A DNA stretch of 64,000 nucleotides, from positions 9,238,001 to 9,302,000 of the forward strand of contig OZ176055.1 of NCBI GenBank assembly GCA_964247055.1, in the 5' to 3' direction. The position numbers and the translations under genes are program-made. The number at the start of each line of letters is the position of its first letter. Within the stretch, counting starts at the first letter, position 1. The notes beneath the pieces were generated by a model. The model had not been told where the DNA came from, did not search any database, and saw only the letters and a program-made list of their open reading frames with translations. The stretch comes from Paragordius varius (lineage: Eukaryota > Nematomorpha). This document shows positions 13,440 to 25,200 of this stretch, in pieces.

Positions 13440-13850
13440 TCTTTATTATTTTATTACTTGATAATACTTATTTAAAGGTATAACCCAAAAGTAAAAATTT
13501 GTCAACATGAGTTGTGTGCATTAGCTGAATTTAAAATATTACATAAACTACTTTTTCGTTTCCATTAATGTTAAAGTGATTTAAAATAAAAAATTAACTT
13601 TCTTTGGCTTTAAAATTTAATATACAAGATATTTTGCAAAAATGTTTTAGAATAAAATGGCGTCGAACTAGTTTTATATGAAACATTAAAACAAATTTTG
13701 TTTAAATATTTCGGCTTAATTATATAATTTTTAATAGGGTAGAAGCAAAAATTTAAATTACGACCGTTTCAGTAGTTTTTCAAAATATCAACTGACATAT
13801 AATCTGCTGTATTTAGATACTCGAATCAAAGTGTTAACATTGAAAATAGA
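13440..13850. repeat. Internal part of a family-2 element
   Basis: It shares with the 7318 copy the words aaaaatttgtcaacatgagt, ggcgtcgaactagttttata and cgaccgtttcagtagttttt, and an end like ctgctgtatttagatactcg. The left terminal arm is absent. Confidence 0.5.
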
Positions 13851-14817
13851 TAAAATCACAGGAAAAAATGATAATTTTTAATAAAACAGAGTTAGTTACG
13901 CCTATTTAAAATATAGAGATGAATTTCATTGGCTGTAAATCAACCCTATACCTCCAGGCCCTAAGAGATAAAGAACCAAATTGCCCATGGTATTAAAACA
14001 TTTAAAGATCAATAATGAAAATGAACTCAATTCGAGATTCTCTTAAAACACTGTATTAATAATTTAAACCACTACGGTTTGTGCAAAGCTTATCTTGATA
14101 CAACATTGTAAAATATTATTACTACTATATTTTTTAATATTGACTGTATATCTTATACCACAATAAAATAGTCTCACTGTATCTATCGTTTTAATCCACC
14201 TTCACACTTCAATTAATGTGGGATAAAAGGTTATAAATTAAAAACGGGCATTATCCTAAAATGTTTTAAGTATAAAAAATTTATTTCCAATTTTCTGCGA
14301 CTAATGTTCTTCAAGCTATTTTTTAGGCTTAATGTAAAAATGTTTATTCGTTTGCAATGTATTAAATTACTAATTCAAAAATTAATCCCACTTTGTTTAA
14401 AGTAGCGTCAGTAGAAACAAAAGATCAATCAAATTTATAGGTTATATTAATTTACTCACATGGCCTTAAGGCTTAATAAATATAGTACCTTAGTATGAGA
14501 AGTGTTAAGAGCGTAATATTTATTTTTGCGGGTCGCGAGAAAGATGCGGCTATTGTCCGCTGAAAGTAGTAGAAATATGCTGAAAACTAGTTAATAATTT
14601 AGAATGAGTCAAATATAATCAAAGTCAAAAAATTAAATAATCCACAATTCCAAACTTGACTGGAAAAATATAAAGTGGTTTAACCTATTTTGTTTATTCG
14701 TGTTATCTTATATTTCTGCGTAAATTAAGAGCTAATAGCTAAAATGTCAGTGATTTAAATAGAAAAGCATCGATTTGAAAACGTAATTTATAAAAAATAT
14801 AATTTAGAATATATTTA

Positions 14818-15364
14818 TTAGGCTACTAAAATACAACATCCACCAACTTTCCTAATTTTTTCTTCAGCTTTATGGCTAAAATATTTTGCTTTCACAATGA
14901 CTGGTTGATTCGGCAGTCTACCTTTAGCTAAAACTTTGAAATATCCCTAGAATATATATTAATGTATATACGGCTCTGACACAATCAATCACTGGGGCTT
15001 TATCCTTAACATTTTCATATTTGGTTTGCGTTTGAGATGAAACAAGTGTCCACAACTTATCTAGGTTTATGGCTGGACAATAATAACGATTATTGACCTT
15101 ATGAAAGTGACGCATACCAACCTTACCAAAATAACCAGGGTGACTATATTATTATATTAATTAGTGCAATTTACTATTTATCAAAATTAATTCGATGATG
15201 GTGCATTCCACCTGCATTCCCTCGCCCACCTGGGTGCTTTCTATGTTTGCCTAAATTAATTAAATTATAAATAAACCTATTCGACCATGTCCGTGACTTA
15301 CATGTCCACGCAAATTACGTGTTTTCTTCTTACGTTTATGCTGTAAATTTTTGAATTGAGACAT
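14818..15364 (-). CDS. RPL27A: 60S ribosomal protein L27a (uL15)
   Basis: A large-subunit ribosomal protein near the peptidyl-transferase region. Four minus-strand exons (15364-15277, 15250-15175, 15143-14972, 14946-14818) join in phase to 154 aa; the human protein has 148. Conserved landmarks are [40 protein letters not shown], the [11 protein letters not shown] block and the C-terminal [19 protein letters not shown]. All three introns are tiny: 26 nt (15251-15276), 31 nt (15144-15174) and 25 nt (14947-14971), each GT...AG. The N-terminal [14 protein letters not shown] is slightly longer than in human. It is head-to-head with ATP23, 79 bp away. Confidence 0.96.
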
Positions 15365-15443
15365 AAGGAAGAAGAAACTAATAAATGTTGCTCATATGTT
15401 TATAAAGACATGCGGTGGATATTTTTTGAAAAAATAATTTTTG
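15365..15443. promoter_or_regulatory. Divergent promoter region, RPL27A / ATP23
   Basis: Only 79 bp separate the two start codons, so both 5' UTRs and core promoters must fit here or overlap the opposite gene. A bidirectional promoter is inferred from the spacing. I see no certain TATA box or pyrimidine-tract start. Confidence 0.4.
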
Positions 15444-17106
15444 ATGACTGATACCGATATTGAAAATAAAAAATATAAATGTCCTGGCACAAAAGAGGAA
15501 GACTTTGGTTATAGTTTTTATCCGGACCGCTATAAAACCGATCGGTATGAAAAATCTCATATTAAACGAACCTACGAAGATGTAAAGGAAAGCATATTCT
15601 CTTCAAACTCGAAGTTAAAGTGTGAAAGATCAGTATCTTTGGTTGTCAGTACAAGTATACATTTAATATATATTTATATTGGTCCTTATGTAAAAACGTT
15701 AATAAAGGCAATGGATAAAGCCGGATGCCAATTCGATCCAAAACGTCACATAGTTTGTGAAAGATGTGATGGTTTTGTTGCTGGTGGTTATGATCCATCA
15801 ACTAATCAAGTATTTTTTTTGTAAGTTATAAAATAAGGTTAAAAATTTAATTAAGGATAAAACATAATAAAACATGAATATATTTTTGACAGCCATATAT
15901 TTTTAATTGATTTTTTACAATAACTATAATTAATATATAATGGCGAGTATTTTAACAATTTGCTTTACAATCCAGGGCTTTTATAAATATTTTTCTGTCT
16001 TTATAACTTCAATTTTTACTGTGCCAAAGATTGTGATGTGCAAGGATAATGCATGTGATTCTAGATTCTGTGAAGCGACACTTGCCCATGAATTAGTACA
16101 CATGTATGATTTGTGTCGAGCAAAACTAGATTTCTCAAATTTAAGGCATATTGCATGCACTGAGGTATAAATAATCAAACCATTTTTGACTAAACTCAAT
16201 ACTTTTTTGCGCAAAATCAACTTTTTTATTTAATGGTAAAAAAAATTTTCTAACATATAAAGTCCCATTAAATTTTTTAAATTTAGTCAAAAAAATAAAT
16301 ATAAATTAGTATAGAGGTGTGATTTTTAAAAAATCAACGTTTTCCAAAACTTCATTTTTTGCATTTAGTTTTATTATAAGTGTTGAGTGTGGTTAAAAAA
16401 AGGCATATCATTACATTTATTATTTTATATCAAGATTAGAGCTTACAACCTAACCCCATGTATTTTCAGCAATTTCTTTATGAAACATCCTACTCATGCT
16501 TTTCCCTTTATCAAGACACACAAAGTAAACCATTAAAAGAGTGAGTATAATTATTGCGTTTTTTACTGGAAGAATAGTATAGTTTGAATGCTGTTATCAA
16601 CGGTCATAACCAGTCATAAATATGAGAATATCTGCTCTTAATGTATAAAAACAAATCAAAAACTTAATTGATAATAAAAAACTTATTTAAAGTAAACAAA
16701 AATTGAGATATATTCTATATATTTCTTCGTTTTATACACTTTTTTTTATATCACGTTATTGAAATCCTCAATTTTTTGACCTGTTATATTTTTTAAAGCA
16801 GTCATCGTCACAGTTAGAAATTAATAAGCTTAAAACCATCAAACCCAATTTTCTACACCTAATTTTAATAAAATCTCGCAGGATTGCGTAAGGTATAAAG
16901 CAGCATCCTCACTGGCTACTTCACGTTTCAGTTTAAACATGGATAAAGCCTTGGCCATTGTTGATGAAGTGTTTGAAAAGTGTTATGGTGATTTGGAACC
17001 ATTTGGTTATATACCAGCCTATGGGAATTATGAAAAAGCTCGACGCATGTACAAATATTTTAATACTACAAATTTATCTGATTACAAAAAAGTGTGTGAC
17101 ATGTGA
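15444..17106 (+). CDS. ATP23: Mitochondrial inner-membrane protease ATP23
   Basis: A zinc metalloprotease and assembly factor of the intermembrane space; in yeast it processes ATP synthase subunit 6. Exons by eye: 15444-15809, 16030-16164, 16470-16540, 16882-17106. The protein has PYVKTLIKAMDKAGCQF, FVAGGYDPSTNQ joined to IVMCKDNAC, then TLAHELVHMYDLCRA with the HEXXH zinc site, HIACTEV, CVRYKAASSLATSRFS and DEVFEKCYGDLEPFGYIP, in the same order as human ATP23. The start ATG at 15444 gives an acidic and basic N-terminus. One problem: exon 3 ends in phase 2 at its GTGAGT donor, but exon 4 needs phase 0 for the conserved DCVR. A micro-exon, an unusual splice site or a sequence error is therefore likely in that intron. 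Its stop is 25 bp from that of the convergent PKA-R gene. Confidence 0.88.
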
Positions 17107-17131
17107 TTTATAAATGTGCATATATATATGT

Positions 17132-19659
17132 TTATAGCGAATGAATCGTATTATTCGGTTGCGTTATAATGGAGGTGTGTGGAAACGTACTTTCATATTT
17201 CGTTCGCCCAAAAATTTGTTCAAAATCGTGACCGTTCAAAAATCCGGTAAGGACTTTACCATGTGCTATAGCTTTTGCCCTTTTTGTAATCATATTTTTA
17301 TTGATGGAACGACCAACCCATTGACCTGGTCCCAACATGGTTGATTCCATCGCTTTTTTCTCCATTTCATTATTGTTAAACAATTCAATCCGAACCGATC
17401 CTTCCAGGATAAAATGCAAGCCTTCATCCACATTTAGCTCTGTGCCATCATCAAACGTTTGAGAAACTAAAATTAAAGGGACTAAATATAAATCTCAGTA
17501 GCAAAAACTCTTTTTGTGTGGGAAAATGTATGAAAGTTTGTTATTTTATGATAATTTTATTCTTTGTCATTGCCGAAAACCATATGTGTATTGAGTGGTC
17601 CGTATTTTAGCAATATAAATTAACTCTGAAAAACCTAATGCTAAATGTTAATTTTTACAATATCGTAGTATAAACCATAATGTTCGAGTTCGTCTATTGA
17701 AATTTATGTGTGAAATTAATTTAAAAAGCTATCTAAATATTTTATTCAAAGCATTTAGGATAAACATTTTAATAGAAAATTTTTATGGCATATTAACGCA
17801 TTAACACTAGCTCTACACCTTTTATTAATATTTTGCTGTTTTTTAACATTTTAGAATAATCTTTAAAAATAATAACTATTAAAAAATTTGTAAGTTTTTT
17901 TGAGCTATTAAAAAAACTTACTTAAGGCATTCACCACTTTGTGACGTTCATTTTCAGTCATGCTTTTAAAGAATGGGCATTCATTGATGATATCTTCATA
18001 CTTTTTTCGCAACGAATAGTTGTAATGTATAAGGATTAAGCGATATAAATGACCGTCTATTTCGTAGACTGTGCTTTTCCCATCTATATTGTACAGTATT
18101 CAATAAACATTGATTGATTCAATGTTGATGTTGCCAGATATACCATTTACAATTCAAAATCACACCCTCGAACAATTCATATTCACCCTAAAAAAATTAT
18201 GTTTTAAGATTAAAAATTACCTCTATTTTATAATATTTTTCAAGTATGAAATTCTGTTTAAAATGAATATGATGCTGATAAATTTTATATTAATGATGAG
18301 TTTTATCCCGAAAAATAATTTATTTTTAGGGTAAATTTGAATTGTTCGAGGGTGTTAAATCGTTCAATATGGAATTATTTCAACAAACTGTAAAAATTTA
18401 AAAAACAGAATAAGACTGCTCTATATTTAACAATTTGACTTTTCATTGCCAAAATTTGAAAGAGAGTATGCAGTAATATTGTTTAAGAAATATCAATTTT
18501 AATTGGGCTAACTAACGTTTTTTATTTATAATTTGTGTTGGTATTTTCGCGGCTTAAAATTTTTAAAGGGTCGTCCGTAATTTACCTGGGTAATTTTTAA
18601 TGGTTGTATCCCTGGGTGGATTATACAAAAGTGACAAGGTGCCAAAACATTGTCCTCTCGTGTATTCTGAAATAGTTTTTGTCTCGTTGGCCCGATTCAG
18701 AGATCGGAATTTCCCATCAGCCACAATGTAAAATTTGTTACTGGGATCTCCTGCACAATAAACCTACTAATTATTATTTAAGGAAGGAAATTATTGTGAG
18801 TCATTACCAATTCATTCGGCTTATAAACTTTTTTGTCCATTGCTTTAATAATTTCTAACCGGGGTGTTTCATCCAAACTGTGCGTTAACCAAAAAGATGA
18901 CAAAACATCATTTAGAAAGGTTATTTCTGCCTCCGATTTTTCATGATACACCTAAAGTCAAAAAACGTGATGTATTAATTTAACTCTAACTTGTTGTGAT
19001 GTAATGCTAATTAATTGATTAATAACAATAAAAAGCAAATAAAATAACTTTGGGGCAATTATATTACTCTTTGCTTTTTATGCCATCTGGCATTTCATAT
19101 CTCATTAAATATTTTTACTTTATAATTTAATTTTAGTTTATATTTTAATTTTATTATTACGTTTGACAAAGATTACTTGTAGTAATCGAAATATTATAAT
19201 AAATTTATATAATTTTTGCTGAATTATTCCATATATAATAATAATTAATTTATTATCTATAATTTATAAAAATATAAGTTTTTGAATGCATATTACCAGA
19301 TAGCATTTATAGTAAGAGAAATAACGACTTTTTTAATCCAATAATATGGGTCCTTATTGTTGCTACTTGGCAATGAATAAAAATTTATTTGCTCATATCG
19401 CTTCTAATGTGTTTTTTATTTTTCTTTTAAAAAATTAAAAATTGCAATACAAATATTCTCAAATAAATATCGAAAGTGCATTCAAGCTTATTAGTGAGAA
19501 ATATAATATAAAAACAGGCGTTAGAGTAAACATTAATAAAGCATTAACATAAATATTAATTATTACGATTGGCACGGAAACATCTGAATCAGGTTCAAAA
19601 CTTTCCCCACAAATGGAATGCCTTCGTTGCGAATACTGTTCTTCAACGATTCGTTTCAT
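17132..19659 (-). CDS. PRKAR2: cAMP-dependent protein kinase type II regulatory subunit, altered cassettes
   Basis: It binds and inhibits the PKA catalytic subunit. Exons (minus): 19659-19567 or starting upstream, 18951-18808, 18763-18586, 18083-17922 and 17466-17132, all in phase, at least 303 aa. The first exon has the inhibitor site SQRRHSICGESFEPD, close to RII RRVSVCAETYNPD, so a phosphorylatable type II pseudosubstrate. Domain CNB-A has FYIVADGKF and the cassette CFGTLSLLYNPPRDTT. CNB-B has LHFILEGSV and QWVGRSINKNMITKRAKA. The usual FGELAL...PRAA cassette has lost its Glu in A, and both Glu and Arg context in B, so cAMP binding may be weak or absent. No dimerization/docking domain is seen upstream; it may be absent or in an unfound exon between 19668 and 22000. 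The intron at 18084-18585 carries a MITE. Confidence 0.88.
18139..18373. mobile_element. MITE, family 1, in a PRKAR2 intron
   Basis: Left end taccatttacaattcaaaat with caccctcgaacaattcat; right half agggtaaatttgaattgttc followed by gagggtgttaaat. It lies within the intron 18084-18585. The right tip is degraded. Confidence 0.75.
19155..19245. repeat. 90-bp dispersed repeat, copy 1
   Basis: It is almost identical to 34111-34202 over about 90 bp, with roughly three differences by eye. The core is the palindrome gattacttgtagtaatc. It lies in a PRKAR2 intron. A third, inverted, diverged match is near 60870-60915. Confidence 0.75.
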
Positions 19660-19667
19660 TTTTTTCG

Positions 19668-22282
19668 CTATAATCAGAATGTTGAGAAACATTAAAAAAA
19701 AATAAAAATAATTAAATCATTATATTATATTTTTAGAAAATGTAACATTCTAATTATAATATGGTATGTATTAAACGCTACAATAAGATATAAAGTGTAT
19801 TTTTCAATTTAAAGACCTAATTTGACGTTTGCATTTGGGAAAGATTCTGAAAAGCGTTATATTTTTTTATTATATAACCATATATGCGTGTCTATAAATT
19901 GTTTTCTTTCAAACCGATGTGGTACTTTATTGGTTAGTAAATTAAAACATGTCATATGAAACCATTTGCCTCAAATAACCGTTGATTTGATTGAATTATT
20001 TCTTATGTCATTCGTATTAATTTTTAGGTACATTTAAACATTAGTTTAACAAATCTAATCACTTAAGCAAATTAACTATGTGAATAGTTTAAAGGGTCAC
20101 TTTGCCTTTTCGAGTATGAGAACGGACGATAGGTTATACGCACCAATACTCACCCGTAATATTTTCGATTTTAAATTTAATATTTTAGACAATATAACAA
20201 TAAAATATATTGGAGATTATCTTGTTTTAAAAATAATTAAAAAATTATATAAATGCCTTACCAGTTAAACTTTCTATAATAAATATACAGTTTGGATTCT
20301 CTTTTTTCCTTTTTTATTAAAGGGTATAAGTATTTAAATTGTATCCGGACTTGTGAATTTAAAACTCACCTTCCCGGGCTAATAGTGATGATGGAAAAAT
20401 TGCGTAGTTCCGGGGTTATAACTCAGGCACATGTGAGAGTCCGGCGCTTTACCTACTATACCATCACGCCTCTGGATAAATTTTCTATAGTATACAAATT
20501 TCGTAAAAAAATGCGTATCTGCCATTAAATAAGGACATTTTATTAATTATTTGTAGTAAATTGATCCATTGAGATATTTTATTAAACTGCGTATATCAAT
20601 TAGACGATTGAGATAAAAATAAATGAACATTAACATGATTACATTTATTATAGAATTACGCTTTATTAAAAGATAATTTCCACTTTTGTGGAAAATATTT
20701 TTATTAAGATTAGCAAATATTATTAAATTATATTTATGATTTAAGAAATTAAGAGACCCGGTCGGATATCAATTAATACCTAAATAAATATCCTCGACAC
20801 AAGTGTATATGTCTTTGAGGCTAACATTAATATATATATCGTTCTGTGTTTATCCCAAACATTGGATGTTTTCCATTTGCAGATTTCTTAAAATTTATTT
20901 AGTTAATATGTGGATGATGAGTTGCTAATTAAGGGAACGGACTATATGCCTAAGAATATATCCAAATTTAACTCCCAATAGTGCCTTTTTTTCAATTATC
21001 GCTCTCAGACCAAGGCATGTGAAGGTCAAAGTCTTTAAAAGTTTATTTATTTATTTTAGTCCTACAAAATAATAAGGAAGAGAAAACTTAATAATAAAGT
21101 GGAATGTTTCTCGACATTAAAATGGGAAGCTTTAAGTGGTTGGACGGTGTATAACCCATTGAAAGAGTGTATCATTATATCTTTTAACTAATTTAGCACT
21201 TCAATTTAAACTAGTTCATCTAAATTGCCATGGTTTCGATTCCCTCCATATTTTGAAGAATTTATTTTTAAACAAGCCTGGGGTATCCAACTGACCCAAA
21301 TTCGAATCAAAGGACCGAAATAAATGTGCTATATCCAAGTATTAAAAATAATACTAGAATCTTTTACTGACATGTTCAATAATTTTTCAATCCGAAAGGA
21401 TGAGCTACTATTTCATAGATCAGGGGAACTAACTGTGAAATTTTTGGACAGGAGAGAAAATATAATTTAAAAAATAATTAGAAGGTTTGATGAAAAATTA
21501 ATGTTATCTGGGGTACCCAAAATTTCAAATAAAAATAATTTAAAATGATTCCTATTAATCCAAAGAAAATTGTAATATGGTTAATTTAGCACACTATACA
21601 AGTTAATATTAAAAATATTTTAAATTGTGAGATTCCTCATTTAAAATCTTAAACTCTAAATTTTTTGGATTTTTCAATCATGAAAAAAAAAATAATTGTT
21701 TAATAATTTTTGCCAAAATTCGATACCATCTTTTGAAATATACAATGATGTATGTTCATTTTTTGCAACGCTTACAATATAGAGTATATATTCTAACCAA
21801 AGGGTGTGTAAAAATCCAAACAATCCTTGTTACAGATTAAATATATTAGTCTTCAAGAGCAATATATGAGATAAAGCACCCTTAGCTACTGAAATTTATT
21901 AAAAAACATCAGTAGCTATGGCCAGTCACGCGTCTCTGTGACTTAATCAAATAGATATATTTTTAAGAGATAAACAGGGAATATCATTGGGCAAAAGAGA
22001 TAAAATAAATCCGCTACCATAAATTGGCCGACTCTGTGAGGGATTATAAATATATTAATATTGAACTAATTTAAATAATGAATATATACAACTTTATACA
22101 AAAAATTTATCTAAATTCTATATTATTTTTATATCATCCTAAACCATCACATTATACTAGGGCTTTAATATTTAGGCATACACAATTATAATTATTAAAC
22201 ATTTTGTTTAGTTAATTTTATTTTAAAATATATTTTCTATAAAACACATATCAACACCTTAATCGATTCTTCATATGTGTAA
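19668..22282. other. Intergenic stretch between PRKAR2 and CDK9
   Basis: It contains the SINE at 20320-20475 and an inverted family-2 arm at about 21215-21350 (ccatggtttcgattccctcc ... ggaccgaaataaatgtgct). Missing 5' exons of PRKAR2 or its promoter could lie here, but I could not recognise a dimerization/docking exon. Confidence 0.5.
20320..20475 (-). mobile_element. tRNA-derived SINE (minus)
   Basis: Minus strand 20471-20401 is tRNA-like. It has the box A word tggtatagtagg, which fits the Pol III A-box consensus, and a box B-like gagttataacccc, with correct spacing and total length (~70 nt). The cloverleaf is imperfect, since the anticodon stem does not pair, so I call a SINE head and not a working tRNA. 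An ATTTTT run follows, then a tail with catcatcactattagcccgg. A related copy is at 39850-39995. Confidence 0.6.
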
Positions 22283-25200
22283 ATGAACGCCTCCAACATG
22301 GTTAAAAAACAACTTGAGAATTTCGACTACCCGTTTTGTCACGATTGTTTTACCAAATATGAAAAGATCACAAAAATTGGCCAAGGCACCTTTGGGTAAC
22401 ATGTTTTTTTTAATTTTAGCGAGGTATTTAAAGCACGTAATCGAGAAACCAAGCAATTAGTTGCACTTAAAAAGATATTAATGGATAATGAAAAAGAAGG
22501 GGTAACACCAACAAATTTATTATTTTAGTTTCCCATAACTGCTTTACGGGAAATTAAAATTTTGCAATTACTCAGGCAGGAAAATATTGTGCACTTATTG
22601 GAAATATGCTTAACTAAAAGTTATTTTTATTCTCCTAATTATCAGATCAACAAAATCGTTCCAAACCTACGTTTTATTTGGTATTCGAATTTTGTGAACA
22701 TGATCTTGCTGGATTGTTAAGCAATTTAAACGTGAAATTTTCTTTGGGCGAAATCAAAAAAATTATGCAACAGTTATTGAATGGTCTTTATTTCATTCAT
22801 AACAACAAGGTATATGCAATTATATTTGGGTTTTACCGTTTATTAAACGGTCTTTATATTAAATATTATTTGATTACGTGATATAAATTAATCATAGAGG
22901 TTACAAAATATAAATCGTGTATTTTTTATAAAATTTTAACTATTCTGATAAATTTTCAATAAACGCTAAAACTAATTTGTTTGGTTTTGTTTTTTTTCTA
23001 AGAATATATTTTTTTATGATAACCAGTCAGAGTAGATTTTATTATTTTTTGATCGGTTTTCATTTAACTAAAGTCTACATACAATTAATTACATTGCATT
23101 TCATTATAAATTAAGATATTACATCGAGATATGAAAGCCGCAAATATACTCATCACTAAAAATGGTGTCCTTAAATTGGCTGATTTCGGATTAGCTCGGG
23201 CTTATAGCTTAGCCAATCCAACTGGTATAATAATCACTTTTCTTTCTAGTTTTTACCGTAAAATATGGAAAAAAATATTAGGAATAAAACAAAAGTTAGT
23301 GGTACTTCATATATTCGCAATTATCATTTCATTATATACTAAAATTTTTTTTATATATGAACAAAACTTTCTAGGGAATTATTTATTGCATAAACTTTTA
23401 ATTTTGCTCTATAAATATATTAGCCAAAAAGGTGGGGTATTTTATACATTTTTTACACCAACTTATAGTAAATTTTAATTGGTAAATTTAGTTTTAAGTA
23501 ATAATTTATTTTTTAAGTTTATGTATGCCAAAAAACTCTAATAGTTTACGAGAAAACGGTAATCAGTATTTCCTTGTTTTTATACAGTATTTATCTTTTA
23601 TGGAAGAATGGCCATAGAATACACATTCTGTCCAATGTTATCATATCTAAAGTTATTAAATATCGGAATTGTTTTATGTGTCATATTATAAAACTCCCCC
23701 AAAAAAGTCATTAAAGTTTAAAAAGCATCATAACAAATACGAACGTTATCAAATATGTTACGCATACGAAATTAGGGTTTCTTAACCCATTATTTGATAA
23801 CAACAATTAAATATAGCAGTGGTTTCCAACCTTTTTTTGTTCTCGCCCCACCAAATTAATATTCTTGCGGCCCCCTCGAGATCGGAGACAATTCTTTAAT
23901 TTGCATCTGAGATCCTTAACCTTCAATTTGTTTCCAGTTTTATTAAATAATTGAACCAAGGCGCTGATAATTTAATTTAAATATATTTTGAATATACCAA
24001 TTTTTAAATATTAGTGAACATTTTATTTATTTAATGAATAGGTCGTTTCTCCAAATTTTTTTGCGCTCCCCTTAGATACCCTATTGACTGATATATAGGT
24101 TTATATGTTTGGTTTTTAATTTAAAAAATGGATGATTTTGTCTAATCTTTTCAAACTATGTCGCATTTTAAAAATAAATTTCTATACTTTATTTTTAGCA
24201 AACCCAATCAATGCAAATCGATACACAAATCGAGTTGTAACACTCTGGTACCGTCCCCCCGAATTATTATTGGGTGAGTCGATATAAACTTTTTTTATCA
24301 TTTTGCAGGTATTTATTTCACAAAAATCATCTATTTTTTGACAAAGAAATATCATGATATAATATCTACGTTAAATATTTATCCATACTGGTCATATAAT
24401 TTAAAGCGGCGTGTAGTATTATGTATTTATAATCTGTCAAAGATTTTAAATAAAGGATAAAAATTTAACTTTCACAAATTTTTAGGAGAAAGAAACTACG
24501 GACCCCCGATAGATATGTGGGGCGCTGGTTGTATTATGGCTGAACTTTGGACCAGAAGTCCAATTATGCAAGTATTTTTTTATTATAAAAAAATGTTTTT
24601 ATCAATTATTTTTTTTTCATGAAAATTATGGTTTTTATTGGAAAATTTGACTAATAAATTTATTGAGGTGATTAAATATATATGAACACCTTGCATTTTA
24701 TTTAATAGATGATTCGTGATCATTGAAATAAAATCAATTTCACTTTTTTTACAAAAAATATTTTACAGGAAATTGATACAATAATTAAAACGTAAAACTA
24801 AGAGTCAAATATGTTTTTTTAGAAGGCAACCATTTACTTTGATTTGTTAATTACCATTTTTTGGAATATATTACATGAGGGATAGGGCTTTATATTGGCA
24901 ATACACACCACAATTTATAATTTTATATATGTTGGAAAAATCAGGATATAAAAAAGTATGGTTGTCATTTTTTTTCAAAAAAAATGGTATTCAAGAATTA
25001 ATTGGTACCACACATATATGTTATATTTAAGATTTGTAATTATTAAGGGTATTGTATTAAAAGAATCAAAAAATATAGATTTTAAAAAAATATTTTTAAT
25101 GGTTTATATATTCATCACATATTTGTAAAACCGTATTTTTATAAGGGCCAATCTGAACAACATCAACTCAATCTAATTTCCCAATTATGTGGATCTATCA

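Noticed and set aside
20400-20471. A functional tRNA gene with CTC-like anticodon
   Set aside because: The A and B boxes and length fit, but the anticodon stem does not pair and the acceptor stem is only partly paired. A tRNA-derived SINE fits better.
22271-22456. Minus-strand open frame over the start of CDK9
   Set aside because: Antisense shadow of CDK9 exons 1-2.
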